64,000 nucleotides of DNA from Cymbomonas tetramitiformis (taxonomy: Eukaryota; Chlorophyta; Pyramimonadophyceae; Pyramimonadales; Pyramimonadaceae), in the NCBI GenBank assembly GCA_001247695.2, contig LGRX02024755.1:1-64000 (forward strand), given 5' to 3'. The position numbers were made by a program, and so were the translations under genes. Under the pieces are notes generated by a model. The model was not told the DNA's origin, made no database searches, and saw nothing but the letters and a program-made list of their open reading frames with translations. The number at the start of each line of letters is the position of its first letter. The first letter of the stretch is position 1. Below are positions 54,594 through 63,562 of the stretch, piece after piece.

Positions 54594-54941
54594 CAGTAAT
54601 CACTCACCTTTAAGAAAACCAGAGATTTGGGGTCAGCCAGCTAATTCCACCAACTTGCGTACCCCCCCCCGCCAGCGCCAGCGTCCTATGGAATCGGTAA
54701 GAATTAGCAAGTATTTTCTTTCAATCAGCCAGCAATTCTCTTAAAGTCCAATGATAAACACTTAAAAAGGCGACATTTTCAAAATTTTCCGCCTGCGGCG
54801 CCAGCACCCATATTTCTTATTTTCGAGGATTCCATAGCTCAAAAAAACCAGCCAGCTTTTCTCGACAACTTCGGTACCCCCCCCCCCCCAAAGCTGGCTG
54901 GTTTCTTATCGCCGGGTTTTCTTAAAGGCGAGTGATTACTG
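54594..54941. mobile_element. 348-bp MITE with CAGTA termini
   Basis: Inverted ends CAGTAATCACTCACCTTTAA (left) and CAGTAATCACTCGCCTTTAA (right, complement), continuing GAAAACC, one mismatch in 27. The interior has poly-C tracts (54663-54671, 54878-54889), AGCCAGC/GCTGGCT inverted phrases and TTTCTTA/TTCTTAAAG motifs as in the MITE at 10966. No clear target duplication. Confidence 0.8.
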
Positions 54942-54949
54942 TACGCAAA

Positions 54950-55230
54950 AATATGAGGCTCAAACGGTGATAATATGTCTGTAAAAGATATAACATATGA
55001 GAGTCTGAGAGTCTAAGTAGCTTATGCTACGTGCGCTGTGTAAGGCTGTACGAGTACGGCTACGGTGATGATCGAGTACTCTAACACGTGGCTCGCAGTC
55101 ACTATCGCTGTGACTCGCGGTCTCTGTCGCTATGACTCGCGGTCTCGAGCCGAATAATAATGCAGTCATCTGTCACATGCATCGAGGAATGTCATACAGG
55201 GGGCAGTACGGTATATCTAGTCCCCCGTGA
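54950..55230 (-). repeat. probable 3' LTR of a copia-type element
   Basis: Ends ...AGTCCCCCGTGA directly before CACCACCACATTCTG, the same junction form as elements A and E. No second copy is present and the left limit is uncertain. Confidence 0.4.
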
Positions 55231-55421
55231 CACCACCACATTCTGTGGATGTGTGTGGCAGTGGCATGGTAATGTAAGACAAGCAATATAATATACTCGG
55301 AGACGGAGCAAGCATAACATAGCATATCAGGCATTTGCATTGGCAAGAACTGGTCCTATTGGTGCCTCCGGGTCTTTAGAAATAGACATGCTCGCAGAGG
55401 CCCACCTTCCCTCGCCTCGGG

Positions 55422-56299
55422 TCACCCTATCAAGTTCTGCCGCTGCAGTGATGCTAGAACAATCTCATCCTGTCGTTGCTGTTGTTGTAGTTGTTGCTGC
55501 TGGGCATGCAGCTTCTGTGCTTCAGCTGCTCGTAGCTTCTCATCCAGCTTAACACGCCGGTCCTTAATATCCAAGAGGCGGGCAGTGAACTTGTCGATAA
55601 TGGGAACCCCGTGTTTGGTGATAGGAAGGGCTTTTGTGAAAATGTCAGCCTGATTGTCATCAGTCGGAATCCAGACCGGTGTAAACTTCCTGAGGGGCCC
55701 CTGACACCAGTTCCTAACCGAACCGCAATGTGTTTGAGCTTAGAAGAGAGTGCCCGCTGAGTGACCAAAGTCTGAACTGCTGAGTTATCTACATTGATGG
55801 TGATGGGCTCAGCTGAGGGAAAGAACTCTGTCAGTGTGTTATAGATGGCCAGGGCGGAGGTACAGGCTTCTGACATGGCAACATACTCTGCCTCTGTAGA
55901 GTGAAGGGCAGTGCATGACTTCTGCTTCTTTGACCACCAGTCAATGAGCATACCGTGAAAGTAGAGACAGTAGCCGGAAACTGAGTTCCGTGTGGCAGTG
56001 TCTCCTGCATGGTCTGAGTCACAGAACGCGGTGAGCTGGGGTGCTGCAGAGTCAATAGTCATACCAAGTGTGTACTCTCTGGTGGAATAGGCATAGTGAA
56101 GAATCCGCTTGGCAGCGGTGAGGGCTTCAACTGTGGGCTGGTGGCAGAACTGAGCCAGATATGTGACGTGGTAATATATGTCGGGTCTGACTGTCCTGGC
56201 TAACCAGAGCAGAGAGTAGATCAAGGATCTGAGGGGTGTCTCAATGGACCTGTCAATGGCATCAGGTGGGGGAATGGGGAGGGAGAGACCCTCTGCCAT
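55422..56299 (-). pseudogene. copia Pol C-terminal part: end of RT and RNase H
   Basis: RNase H of the copia type is clear: SLIYSLLWLARTVRPDIYYH, then TAFCDSDHAGDTATRNSVSG, DWWSKKQKSCTALHSTEAEY and INVDNSAVQTLV. The frame breaks near 55720; reading on in the next frame gives IPTDDNQADIFTKALPITKH, the standard copia terminus, and a Gln-rich tail (AQQQQLQQQQRQ) ending at 55422. The 5' end stops at 56299 without Gag, protease or integrase, so it is a truncated fragment. Elements A to D lack pol; relatives of this fragment could have supplied it in trans, which is inference. Confidence 0.85.
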
Positions 56300-56352
56300 C
56301 GGTGATCGAGGTGGCTGCTTATCCGTGTCTATGCTGAACTTAGCACACAGAT

Positions 56353-56470
56353 CTGACTACATAAGAGGCGTGTAGTGGGGGAGTATCCTTATTATATACA
56401 CTTGTATCTCTTAAGTACCTTATGTATTTGCCAGGATTTCCCAGTATTTCGGAACGCCTCTTATGTAGTG
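56353..56470. repeat. 16-bp inverted repeat at the edge of the viral-like island
   Basis: ACTACATAAGAGGCGT (about 56353) and its exact complement ACGCCTCTTATGTAGT (ending about 56468) enclose ~85 bp; the composition becomes AT-rich from here. Confidence 0.8.
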
Positions 56471-56621
56471 AGTACCTACGGTTATCTACGGCAGAATTGC
56501 GTAAGTCGACACAGCGACTGGCTACAATCTATGCTATTACCGCCTTACCTACCACCCATGCCCGCCTTGCATTGCTCGCTTCCCAGCTCGCAACCATATA
56601 TCAATGGATTGATTGTTGTGT

Positions 56622-56830
56622 GTGTTCCGATGTGAGGATATATTACTATAGTATTAATCCCCAATTTGGCACATTAGAATTTTCTGGAATTCTGCGACAA
56701 TATCTGAAATTGTGTTTCTGGAAATCTGTGACAACTCAAAAGCAACAATCGAAGATTGTTGCCCCTCTTATGTGTCGTGTGTTCCGATGTGAGGATATAT
56801 TACTATAGTATTAATCCCCAGTTTGGAACA
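56622..56830. repeat. palindromic repeats P1 (56622-56672) and P2 (56781-56830)
   Basis: Both read GTTCCGATGTGAGGATATAT, TACTATAGTATTAATCC, then CAATTTGGCAC (P1) or CAGTTTGGAAC (P2). Outer (TTCC...GG) and inner (ATTACTATAGTATTAAT) parts pair. They lie in a direct duplication of ~160 bp that includes TCTGGAA and TCTGCGACAA. Confidence 0.85.
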
Positions 56831-57002
56831 TTTGTACATTTCTGGAAATCTGCGACAAGTTATACGCGATGGGCAATGAATCACCGCGAAATCAAAAGGT
56901 GGCACATTAGGTCATATTATAGACTATATATAAGATAACGAGAATATGACCTATTTCCCCACCTTTTACCCGTGTTGCCCGTGATGCCGATTTGTACCTT
57001 AT

Positions 57003-57054
57003 GTGTTCCAAAGTAAGGATATAATACTCTAATATTAATCCTCGGTTTGGCACA
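57003..57054. repeat. palindromic repeat P3
   Basis: TGTTCCAAAGTAAGGATATA ... GGTTTGGCACA, same orientation as P1 and P2; about 130 bp before the methyltransferase start. Confidence 0.85.
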
Positions 57055-57186
57055 TCGGTGTTGCTTATCTTCGATTGTTTCGCTACTGCTGCATTTCTAT
57101 GAATTTCACAATGAAGCTTGCTTTCATACCTACTATATCTGCGTCACCTACCGGCATCCTTCCCTTTCTTTTCTTCGAGTACTTTA

Positions 57187-57897
57187 ATGGCGACCCAGAT
57201 ATTCAACGCAGATTGTTTTGACATCTTGCCGAACATTGATAATCATTCAATTGACTTAGCTATCTTAGATTTACCTTACAACCAAACTGCGTGCAAGTTC
57301 GATAAGCAGATTATTGATTTAGATAAATTATGGAAACAATTGAAACGTATCGGCAAACCCCGAACGGCATATGTATTCTTTTGTACGACTCGGTTCGGAC
57401 ATAAGTTAATATCCAACAATGAGAACATGTTTAGATATGATATCGTGTGGCAGAAAACGGTCAGTTCTGGATTTTATCATTGCAATCAGATGCCACTACG
57501 CAGTCACGAGATGTTGTATGTATTCTATGATAAGTTACCTACTTATAATCCACAAATGACTGACGGTAAACCGTACACACGTGTCCCGGGCAGACGCACT
57601 GAGCTGTACACTGGAAACAGTCCGAGAATTAACACAATATCGGACGGGAAACGATTTCCGAAATCAGTGATAACTATTGCGAACGGTAATCACAAAAGCA
57701 AACACCCGACGGCGAAGCCCTACTGTATATTAGAATGGATTGTGAAAACTTATTCAAACACTAGTGATGTTATATTAGACCCATTCATGGGCATCGGTAC
57801 GGTCGGTAAGGTATGCAATAATAATAATCGCAGATTTATTGGAATCGAATTAGATAAGAAATATTATGATATGGCTCAGGAGTTATTGAATATATGA
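57187..57897 (+). CDS. N6-adenine-type DNA methyltransferase (beta class)
   Basis: Would transfer a methyl group from S-adenosylmethionine to adenine N6 in a specific DNA sequence. The catalytic motif IV is near the N-terminus (LAILDLPYNQTACKFD, ~residues 26-42, DLPY). The conserved PL..HE segment is MPLRSHEMLYVFYDKLP with YNPQM. The cofactor motif comes late (HPTAKPYCILEWIV, then VILDPFMGIGTVGKV and FIGIELDKKYYDMA), so the order is IV before I: beta class, N6_N4_Mtase family. ATG 57187 fits the family start (MATQIFNADCFDILPNID); the frame is open from 57118. 236 aa is a complete small methyltransferase. No restriction partner is seen. Together with the C5 enzyme at the right edge it suggests modification of the replicon's own DNA. 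Confidence 0.9.
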   Translation: MATQIFNADCFDILPNIDNHSIDLAILDLPYNQTACKFDKQIIDLDKLWKQLKRIGKPRTAYVFFCTTRFGHKLISNNENMFRYDIVWQKTVSSGFYHCNQMPLRSHEMLYVFYDKLPTYNPQMTDGKPYTRVPGRRTELYTGNSPRINTISDGKRFPKSVITIANGNHKSKHPTAKPYCILEWIVKTYSNTSDVILDPFMGIGTVGKVCNNNNRRFIGIELDKKYYDMAQELLNI

Positions 57898-58410
57898 TAT
57901 ACCAGACTGTCGATAACATTAAGAACCATTAAGTATTAGCAATAATATTCAAGCATTCGTGCAATTGAACCTATAAAATTAGTTCTGGTGACGTTTCGCA
58001 ATGTTCTGGTATCAGGGTTTTGACCCTGTATGCTACCTTATATGAACCAATATGCTACTTAAACACTATGCAACCTTCTGAAACATTCATATGCACTATT
58101 CTGAGCAAAAATGTTAAGTCATCCGTGAATTACTAACCCACTAATAAAGTTTGGGCACTAGTCAGGCTGCAGTCACATATTGCGAATTTAGGGTTTGCAC
58201 CCGGCATGACCAACTAGCTATTGTCTTAGGTGCCTCATATACTATGGCACATACATACATACATATATCCTACTATTCTATACTGAAAAGGCAGCCATAA
58301 GCTGCGAATGTTGTACAAATGTAAATATACTGTGACGGCATGACGCCGTAACTACCGTCGCTACTGCACCATTGCAAGTGTTGATGCGAAAAGTGCATGC
58401 ATAATTGAAC
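57898..58410. other. no gene seen
   Basis: AT-rich spacer between the methyltransferase and the convergent coiled-coil gene. No palindrome of the P family here; ACATACATACATACATAT simple repeat near 58250. Confidence 0.5.
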
Positions 58411-59742
58411 CTACTTTGAAGTCTTCTTTGCTTTGGAGCGGGTAGTTGGGGACTTGTAGTAAGCGATGCCCACGAGCTTCTCCTTCTCCTTCTGGGTACG
58501 CTGTTTCGGCTCCGGCTCTGTTTTCGCCGTCGATGCGACATGCGGGACTTCTTCCGCACGCACCGGGCTCGTGACGGGCCGCCCCTCATAGCCCTTGTAA
58601 CCCTCGTAATTGTATTCGTACTCCTCGGGGTCACCTGAGCGTGGCGAATCCTGCGAGCCCACTTCCTCACCTTCACCCTCGCCCGCTTCACCATCCGGAT
58701 CATCAGCAGCGTCACCGCCAGCCTCAAATGCGTGCTCAGAGTCGTCGTCTTCAGCGTCTTCGTCTTCACCTTCGTCATCCGAGGCGTCCGTGTAGGTGTC
58801 CAACTCGTCCTGCAACGTCTTCACGTTCTCCTCGAGTGCCAGAATACGCTCGGACTTCTCCTCGTCGGATGCCTTGATCTGCTCGTTCTGGACGGTGATA
58901 TCGCCCAACTCGGACTTCAATGCGTCCCGCTCCTTCGTCAACTTGACGTTGGCACTCTTCTGGGCGTCGTAGGCCTTCTTCCACTTCGCTGTCTTCGTTT
59001 CCGATACTTTCCACGCCTTCTCGAGCTCGGCAATCCGCTGCAGCTGAACGGCGGACTGGTCGCGGAGTGCCTCCACCTCTGCCGACGAATTACCCGCGGC
59101 GATGTCAAAGTTCACACCGGCAAGTTTCTCGCCGACCTCTTCCACGTCCTCCGCGTTTCCTTCCAATAAAAGGGGCTGATACTGGGGGACGGTTGAGGAG
59201 GAGGACTGGTTGAGGGTCAAGTAGAGGGTCTCGTCAACCTTGATGCGTTCAGCAGCGGCTTTCTTCTCCGCCTCGTCAGCCAGCTTCACAATCCGCAGCG
59301 TTTCCTCTCGGGACTTCTTCGCACTGTCGTGGGCCTTGCTCTTCTTCTTGTTGATAATATCGGCCTTCCTCCTCTGCACAAAACCATCATAGGTGATAGA
59401 CGCCAACGTGACGGTAAGGTCTTTGTAGACCTTCGTGTCATCCGAGTCGTAAAACTCTTGGTACACCGGCTGAGCGTGCTCCGGGCACATAACGGGCATA
59501 GTCTTCTTGTAGTGTGCATATGAGCAGAAGGGCTGACCCGAACAACCAGCTTTTCCTTCACACTGTCTCAACTCGTCCGATCCGGGGATAGCACTCCAGT
59601 GGCAACAGAACGCATCTCCGCTTGGAGCGTTCCGTACACGGTGCGGCGGACCGAAGTCCCTGGTGTAGTGCCAACGTTGATTCGTTCCAGGTTTAACAAC
59701 AAAACAAAATTTTCCAAAATGTTCAGTTCTTTTAGAAGCCAT
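58411..59742 (-). CDS. coiled-coil protein with N-terminal Cys/His cluster and acidic region, hypothetical
   Basis: Intact 443-aa frame. Residues ~45-95 hold several Cys/His (FCCHWSAIPG, RQCEGKAGCSGQPFCSYAHY, MCPEH) that could bind zinc. Residues ~125-165 are basic/helical. A long coiled coil covers ~205-325 (VEALRDQSAVQLQRIAELEK and heptads to EENVKTLQDELDTY). Residues ~328-385 are very acidic (DDEGEDEDAEDDDSEHAFEA). The tail ends in basic TRSKAKKTSK, possibly nuclear-localising. No known family. Its coding sequence is clearly GC-richer than the genes on either side, so it may have a different origin (host or transposon). The iteron array and repeats P4-P6 lie upstream of its start. Confidence 0.7.
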   Translation of the reverse strand: MASKRTEHFGKFCFVVKPGTNQRWHYTRDFGPPHRVRNAPSGDAFCCHWSAIPGSDELRQCEGKAGCSGQPFCSYAHYKKTMPVMCPEHAQPVYQEFYDSDDTKVYKDLTVTLASITYDGFVQRRKADIINKKKSKAHDSAKKSREETLRIVKLADEAEKKAAAERIKVDETLYLTLNQSSSSTVPQYQPLLLEGNAEDVEEVGEKLAGVNFDIAAGNSSAEVEALRDQSAVQLQRIAELEKAWKVSETKTAKWKKAYDAQKSANVKLTKERDALKSELGDITVQNEQIKASDEEKSERILALEENVKTLQDELDTYTDASDDEGEDEDAEDDDSEHAFEAGGDAADDPDGEAGEGEGEEVGSQDSPRSGDPEEYEYNYEGYKGYEGRPVTSPVRAEEVPHVASTAKTEPEPKQRTQKEKEKLVGIAYYKSPTTRSKAKKTSK

Positions 59743-59844
59743 ACTGCTCAGTGATATTGCTAAGTTTTACAGTAGTATAAACAGACGCAGCAACGAAAGT
59801 GAATCGTCGAGAAGAAATTTCTAAGTATTTTCGTAATCCCCGAA

Positions 59845-59916
59845 CGGTCGTGCAATCGGTCCGGCAATCGGTCCGGCAATCGGTCCGGCAATCGGTCCGG
59901 CAATCGGTCCGGCAAA
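59845..59916. repeat. six 12-bp iterons CGGTCCGGCAAT
   Basis: Units at 59845, 59857, 59869, 59881, 59893 and 59905. The middle four are identical; the first reads CGGTCGTGCAAT and the last ends AAA. Located between the divergent coiled-coil and small basic genes. Candidate protein-binding array (replication origin or promoter). Confidence 0.9.
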
Positions 59917-60068
59917 TGACACAGTTACTGTACGTACTGTCATACGATTTCAGACTCTGGAAAAAAGGTAGAGAAATTTCGCTATCTGCAGACTGCAGTT
60001 TTTGACGTTTTAAGGCTCTGTTTTCGCCCATTTTTTTGCAGTATTTTTCGCGGGTGATGCTAGGAACT

Positions 60069-60422
60069 GTTCCAAAGCAGGGTTTAATACTATAGTAATA
60101 TAATCTCACTTTAGAACACTATATCGGTCATTTTGGGGCAAAAAACGTCGGGCGAGCTTTTGCGATTTTTGACATCTTGGTCAATTTTTTGGGGATTTTG
60201 AGAATTTTGACCTTACACCATTTGTTCCGAACCAGGGCTTAATACTATAGTAATATAACCTCACATTGGAACACTATATCGGTCATTTTGGGGCCAAAAA
60301 CGTCGGGCTCAACTTTTTGCGATTTTTGACATCTTGCTAAAAATGTTTTGCGATTTTCGACCTTACACCCCTTGTTCCAAACCAGGGTTTAATATTAGAC
60401 TATTATATCCTTACTTTGGAAC
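60069..60422. repeat. palindromic repeats P4, P5, P6 in a ~153-bp tandem array
   Basis: P4 60069-60117, P5 60224-60272 and P6 60374-60422 read GTTCCAAACCAGGGTTTAAT, then ACTATAGTAATATAA and CTCACTTTGGAAC, i.e. inverted relative to P1-P3. The spacers are also repeated (CACTATATCGGTCATTTTGG, AACGTCGGGC, GCGATTTTTGACATCTTG, TTTTGACCTTACACC). P6 is the most diverged and ends ~43 bp before the next gene. Confidence 0.88.
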
Positions 60423-60465
60423 ATAGATAAACGATTTAAGGCTTATCTTCAATGTATATATTAGT

Positions 60466-60651
60466 ATGGCTCGCAGCGAAACCTTGAAGTTAGCCCAAAA
60501 ACGGTATAGAGAGAGACATGTTGACAAATCTAGGGAAATTTCAAGGAAAAGTTCTCAAACTTATTATGCCTTACATAAGAACGAGATAAATGCCAAAAAA
60601 CGAGAAGCATATAGGCTAAAAAAGTATGCAGAAAAAATCTCGCCTGTATAG
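60466..60651 (+). CDS. small basic protein, 61 aa
   Basis: ATG 60466. Rich in Lys, Arg and Tyr (AQKRYRERHVDKSREISRKS, NEINAKKREAYRLKKYAEKI). Likely one or two long helices, probably DNA-binding. Similar Lys/Arg/Tyr-rich short proteins occur in large DNA viruses, but I cannot name a family. Only 68 bp separate it from the PrimPol gene on the same strand, so the two may be cotranscribed. P6 lies just upstream and may include its promoter. Confidence 0.6.
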   Translation: MARSETLKLAQKRYRERHVDKSREISRKSSQTYYALHKNEINAKKREAYRLKKYAEKISPV

Positions 60652-60719
60652 ATTTTTTTTGTTTCGTGTGACTATATCAACTACTTAAAGAAAAGAGTTG
60701 TGACTATATATAAGAAACC
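60652..60719 (+). promoter_or_regulatory. intergenic spacer with TATA-like elements before the PrimPol gene
   Basis: TGACTATATCAACT and TGACTATATATAAGAAACC repeat the phrase GTGACTATAT about 40 bp apart; the second is 10 bp before the ATG. Confidence 0.35.
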
Positions 60720-63512
60720 ATGGCTATGCAATGCAATCCTTCTTATGATGACACTCTCGTTCTCAAAAACATGGTTAAGCACAAGTTATGGAAAAACTCG
60801 AAAGAACCAATGACGTCCAACTTTTACAACGATAAGAATGTTCAATTTATTGGAATTGAATCTTGTAAATCCTACAACGTTGGTCTCTTTGGAGGCAAAG
60901 TGAACAACATCATTGTGGTTGATTTGGACTCACACAAGTGGGATTTGAAAACACATCCTTGGGTGAAAAAGTTCGGACAAGCTCTTAGGAAGTTTGATAC
61001 ATACACCGTCAAAACATGTAGTGGAGGTTATCATTTGTATTTTTTGTATGACGATGACTTCGCCGACAAGAAGAATAGCTCGATAGGGATTGATGTGTTG
61101 AGCAATGGAACATACATTGTGGCACCTCATTCACACATATATAATATCAAAAAGAACATCATTCATAAGGATTACACCGTATACCACGACACATCCATCA
61201 AGCCGATACCCGAAAACTTAAAGCAATTCTTGTTTGAACACATTTACACATCCAGCTCACAAAAAAATGAAAAGACCGGAAAGTATGAAGTTAAACCTAA
61301 AAAGGAATTTGAATATGAAGGAGACGTGCATTACAACTTAAGCAATAAGAACATTGATAGTATATTGGACATGTTGCCTAACAATATCATCGATAATTTT
61401 GGAGATTTTTTCAAATTCACCACCGCCATGAAAGGATTGAACCAATATGACAAGTGGGATGCATTTTGCAAGACTAAACCTAACTATCACCAAGATACCA
61501 ACAATCAAACTTGGAATTCATGTAAACCCAATGGCGACTTTGATGCCATCGGGTGGCTCTTATCTAGGAATGAGAACATCATTGATTATCACAAAATGAA
61601 ACCGACACCCAAGAATACCATCAAGCCACATGTGATTTGGAATCGGAAGTACCTTCAAAAAACTAGAGGTGAAGACATCTATGAGGTTGGTAAATCGTAC
61701 ATCATGAAATCAAAACCCGGAACTTCCAAAACTACAAGTGTAAGGGACCATATCGCTCACAACAACCTTAATTTTATAGTCATAGTTTCGAGAGTGACTT
61801 TGGGAGAAACAATACACCAAACCTTTGATGAGAGCGGCGTTGAATGCACATTTTACAAGAATGTCGAGTCGGAGGACATCCAAGATGGAGATAACATCAT
61901 AATACAAGTCGATAGCTTGATAAAGTTAAGAAGAATGGACCTGAGTGGGTACACAATATTTATCGATGAGTTCAATTCACTATTGAAGCACGTGATTGGT
62001 AGTGAGACATTGAACGCTAGGCGGGTCGATGTGTGGGTCAGATTGAAACAAGTATTGAATGATTGCAAGAACTACATAGCGGTTGACGGCGATATAAGTG
62101 ACCGATGCATGAAATATATGAATTTAGTGAACAAACCATACACATACATACGTAATAAACAAAACCATTATGATGGAGTGAAGATAAAAGAAATTCAAAG
62201 TGAGCATCAATTTAGGGAATTAATAAAATCACAACCAAACGGGTACATAGTTGCATGTGACTCTAAAGATATCGCCAAAAAGTTGCACAAGTATTTGATA
62301 GTGCATCATCCCGATGTAGTAGTAATAACCGAAGAGACCGACAAGTTACCCGATTTTAACACAACTCCAAGAATCATATTCAGCCCAAAAGTTATGTATG
62401 GTATAGATAGCAACAATGACAAAATGAGACCCGTATTTGGTTATTACAAAGAACATACAATCGACCCTCTTGGTATGAGTCAACAAATTCAACGTGAAAG
62501 AAACATCACGGAGGTGTACATCTTCTTCTATGGTAAAAGGTATAAGTGCAACCCTTTTACTCTTGAACAAGTGAGACAGGCTTACAAAGATACCAATCAG
62601 TTTGGATACGACCTTTTCGACAATCCATTAGTACCAAAAGTATTGAATGAAGAGTACTTTGACTTTCTAGTCGAGTACATTTACGAGAAGCAATGTTATA
62701 GTACAAACAAGTTTGCTCACTTCATCCAAATCATGCAAGAACAAGGCTTTGTGTTCGAGTTTCCTTATGTGAAGAATAAAAGAACAAAATGGGAGGACGC
62801 TGAGGACGACCTTGCTAAGGACTTTGACCCTGAAGGTTGTGAAAAGTGGTCGAGAATTCATGAGATATTGCAAGTACCAAAGGAGCATTTGAACACATAT
62901 AGAAAGTACTACACAAAGGACTATGAATTAAAGAAACACTTTGCGGCTTCGAAGCACTTTTGGCTACATGATAAAGAGTATATGTATGAAAGAGTACAAA
63001 GTGCCGATGATTTCGTGGTGAACATAGTAACATGTACCAATATGAGAATATTGTTACTCAAAGAACTTCAAGAACTAGTTGGAATCGAGGACAAGTGTGC
63101 CATCGATGCACAAAGAGCATTGACACCGGAGGAAAGCGAAGAGTTCAACAAGAAGTACAAACAAATCTTTAGCAAGACCGGAAAAGATTTTGACTTGACA
63201 ACGGAGTTGCAATGCAATGCAATGCTAAATAAGATGTACCATGCATTGTTCGGAGACGGGTTCACAATCGGAAAGAGGAAGAGGAGCAAAGAGAAGTTAG
63301 GATATGTGTATACGGTGGAACCTGAGCTCTTAGAAGAACAAAGACAATTACTAGAATTTCGGTCACCCAGCCTGTTTAAGGAGTATGGATTGTTCAATGG
63401 AGAGTACCAATTCATTGACGATGAAGAATCTGAAGAAGAGAAAAAGTCAAGGAAACGTGTTGAGCTGTGGGACCATTTAGTATCAAGAAAGATACAGCCA
63501 ATAGTATTTTAA
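60720..63512 (+). CDS. bifunctional primase-polymerase (PrimPol) fused to an OBP-type SF2 helicase
   Basis: Intact 930-aa protein, presumably the replication initiator: primer synthesis plus origin recognition/unwinding. PrimPol (archaeo-eukaryotic primase superfamily) covers ~40-150: catalytic VVDLDSHKW (Asp68 and Asp70), TCSGGYHLYF (SGG.H at 101-105) and IDVLSNGTYIVAPHSH. The helicase covers ~320-620: Walker A-like SKPGTSKTTS (~330), Walker B IFIDEFNSLL (~415), VDGDISDR (~455), VMYGIDSNND and QQIQRERN (motif VI, ~590). The DEFNSLL and QIQRERN style matches the herpesvirus-type origin-binding protein family also found in large DNA viruses. Walker A reads GTSKTT instead of GxGKT/S, so the lysine is kept but the glycine is changed. 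The last ~300 residues have no domain I can name. The stop lies two bases before palindrome P7. Confidence 0.88.
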   Translation: MAMQCNPSYDDTLVLKNMVKHKLWKNSKEPMTSNFYNDKNVQFIGIESCKSYNVGLFGGKVNNIIVVDLDSHKWDLKTHPWVKKFGQALRKFDTYTVKTCSGGYHLYFLYDDDFADKKNSSIGIDVLSNGTYIVAPHSHIYNIKKNIIHKDYTVYHDTSIKPIPENLKQFLFEHIYTSSSQKNEKTGKYEVKPKKEFEYEGDVHYNLSNKNIDSILDMLPNNIIDNFGDFFKFTTAMKGLNQYDKWDAFCKTKPNYHQDTNNQTWNSCKPNGDFDAIGWLLSRNENIIDYHKMKPTPKNTIKPHVIWNRKYLQKTRGEDIYEVGKSYIMKSKPGTSKTTSVRDHIAHNNLNFIVIVSRVTLGETIHQTFDESGVECTFYKNVESEDIQDGDNIIIQVDSLIKLRRMDLSGYTIFIDEFNSLLKHVIGSETLNARRVDVWVRLKQVLNDCKNYIAVDGDISDRCMKYMNLVNKPYTYIRNKQNHYDGVKIKEIQSEHQFRELIKSQPNGYIVACDSKDIAKKLHKYLIVHHPDVVVITEETDKLPDFNTTPRIIFSPKVMYGIDSNNDKMRPVFGYYKEHTIDPLGMSQQIQRERNITEVYIFFYGKRYKCNPFTLEQVRQAYKDTNQFGYDLFDNPLVPKVLNEEYFDFLVEYIYEKQCYSTNKFAHFIQIMQEQGFVFEFPYVKNKRTKWEDAEDDLAKDFDPEGCEKWSRIHEILQVPKEHLNTYRKYYTKDYELKKHFAASKHFWLHDKEYMYERVQSADDFVVNIVTCTNMRILLLKELQELVGIEDKCAIDAQRALTPEESEEFNKKYKQIFSKTGKDFDLTTELQCNAMLNKMYHALFGDGFTIGKRKRSKEKLGYVYTVEPELLEEQRQLLEFRSPSLFKEYGLFNGEYQFIDDEESEEEKKSRKRVELWDHLVSRKIQPIVF

Positions 63513-63513
63513 A

Positions 63514-63562
63514 GTTCCAAATTAAGGATTAATACTATAATAATATATCTTCACTTTGGCAC
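63514..63562. repeat. palindromic repeat P7 between convergent genes
   Basis: GTTCCAAATTAAGGATTAAT ... CTTCACTTTGGCAC. The PrimPol stop (63510-63512) is immediately left; the methyltransferase stop (63551-63553 on the minus strand) lies inside the right arm. Suits a bidirectional 3'-end or termination hairpin. Confidence 0.85.

Noticed and set aside
56375..56938. Short plus-strand frames of 60-128 aa at the island's left edge
   Set aside because: They cross the P1/P2 palindromes and their duplicated flanks; the repeated translation (CSDVRIYYYSINPQFGT) is an artefact.
58610..59169. Ser-rich and Leu/Val-rich plus-strand frames at 58.6-59.2 kb
   Set aside because: Complement shadows of the acidic and coiled-coil coding regions.
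59845..59916. 12-bp repeats as a CRISPR array
   Set aside because: Units are directly adjacent without spacers.
59732..60109. Minus-strand frame with Cys-Arg-Thr-Asp repeats
   Set aside because: It translates the iteron array and palindrome P4; no other support.
60720..63512. Calling the 930-aa protein a herpesvirus gene
   Set aside because: The OBP-type helicase resemblance is at motif level; the PrimPol fusion and gene neighbours point to other large DNA viruses or replicons.
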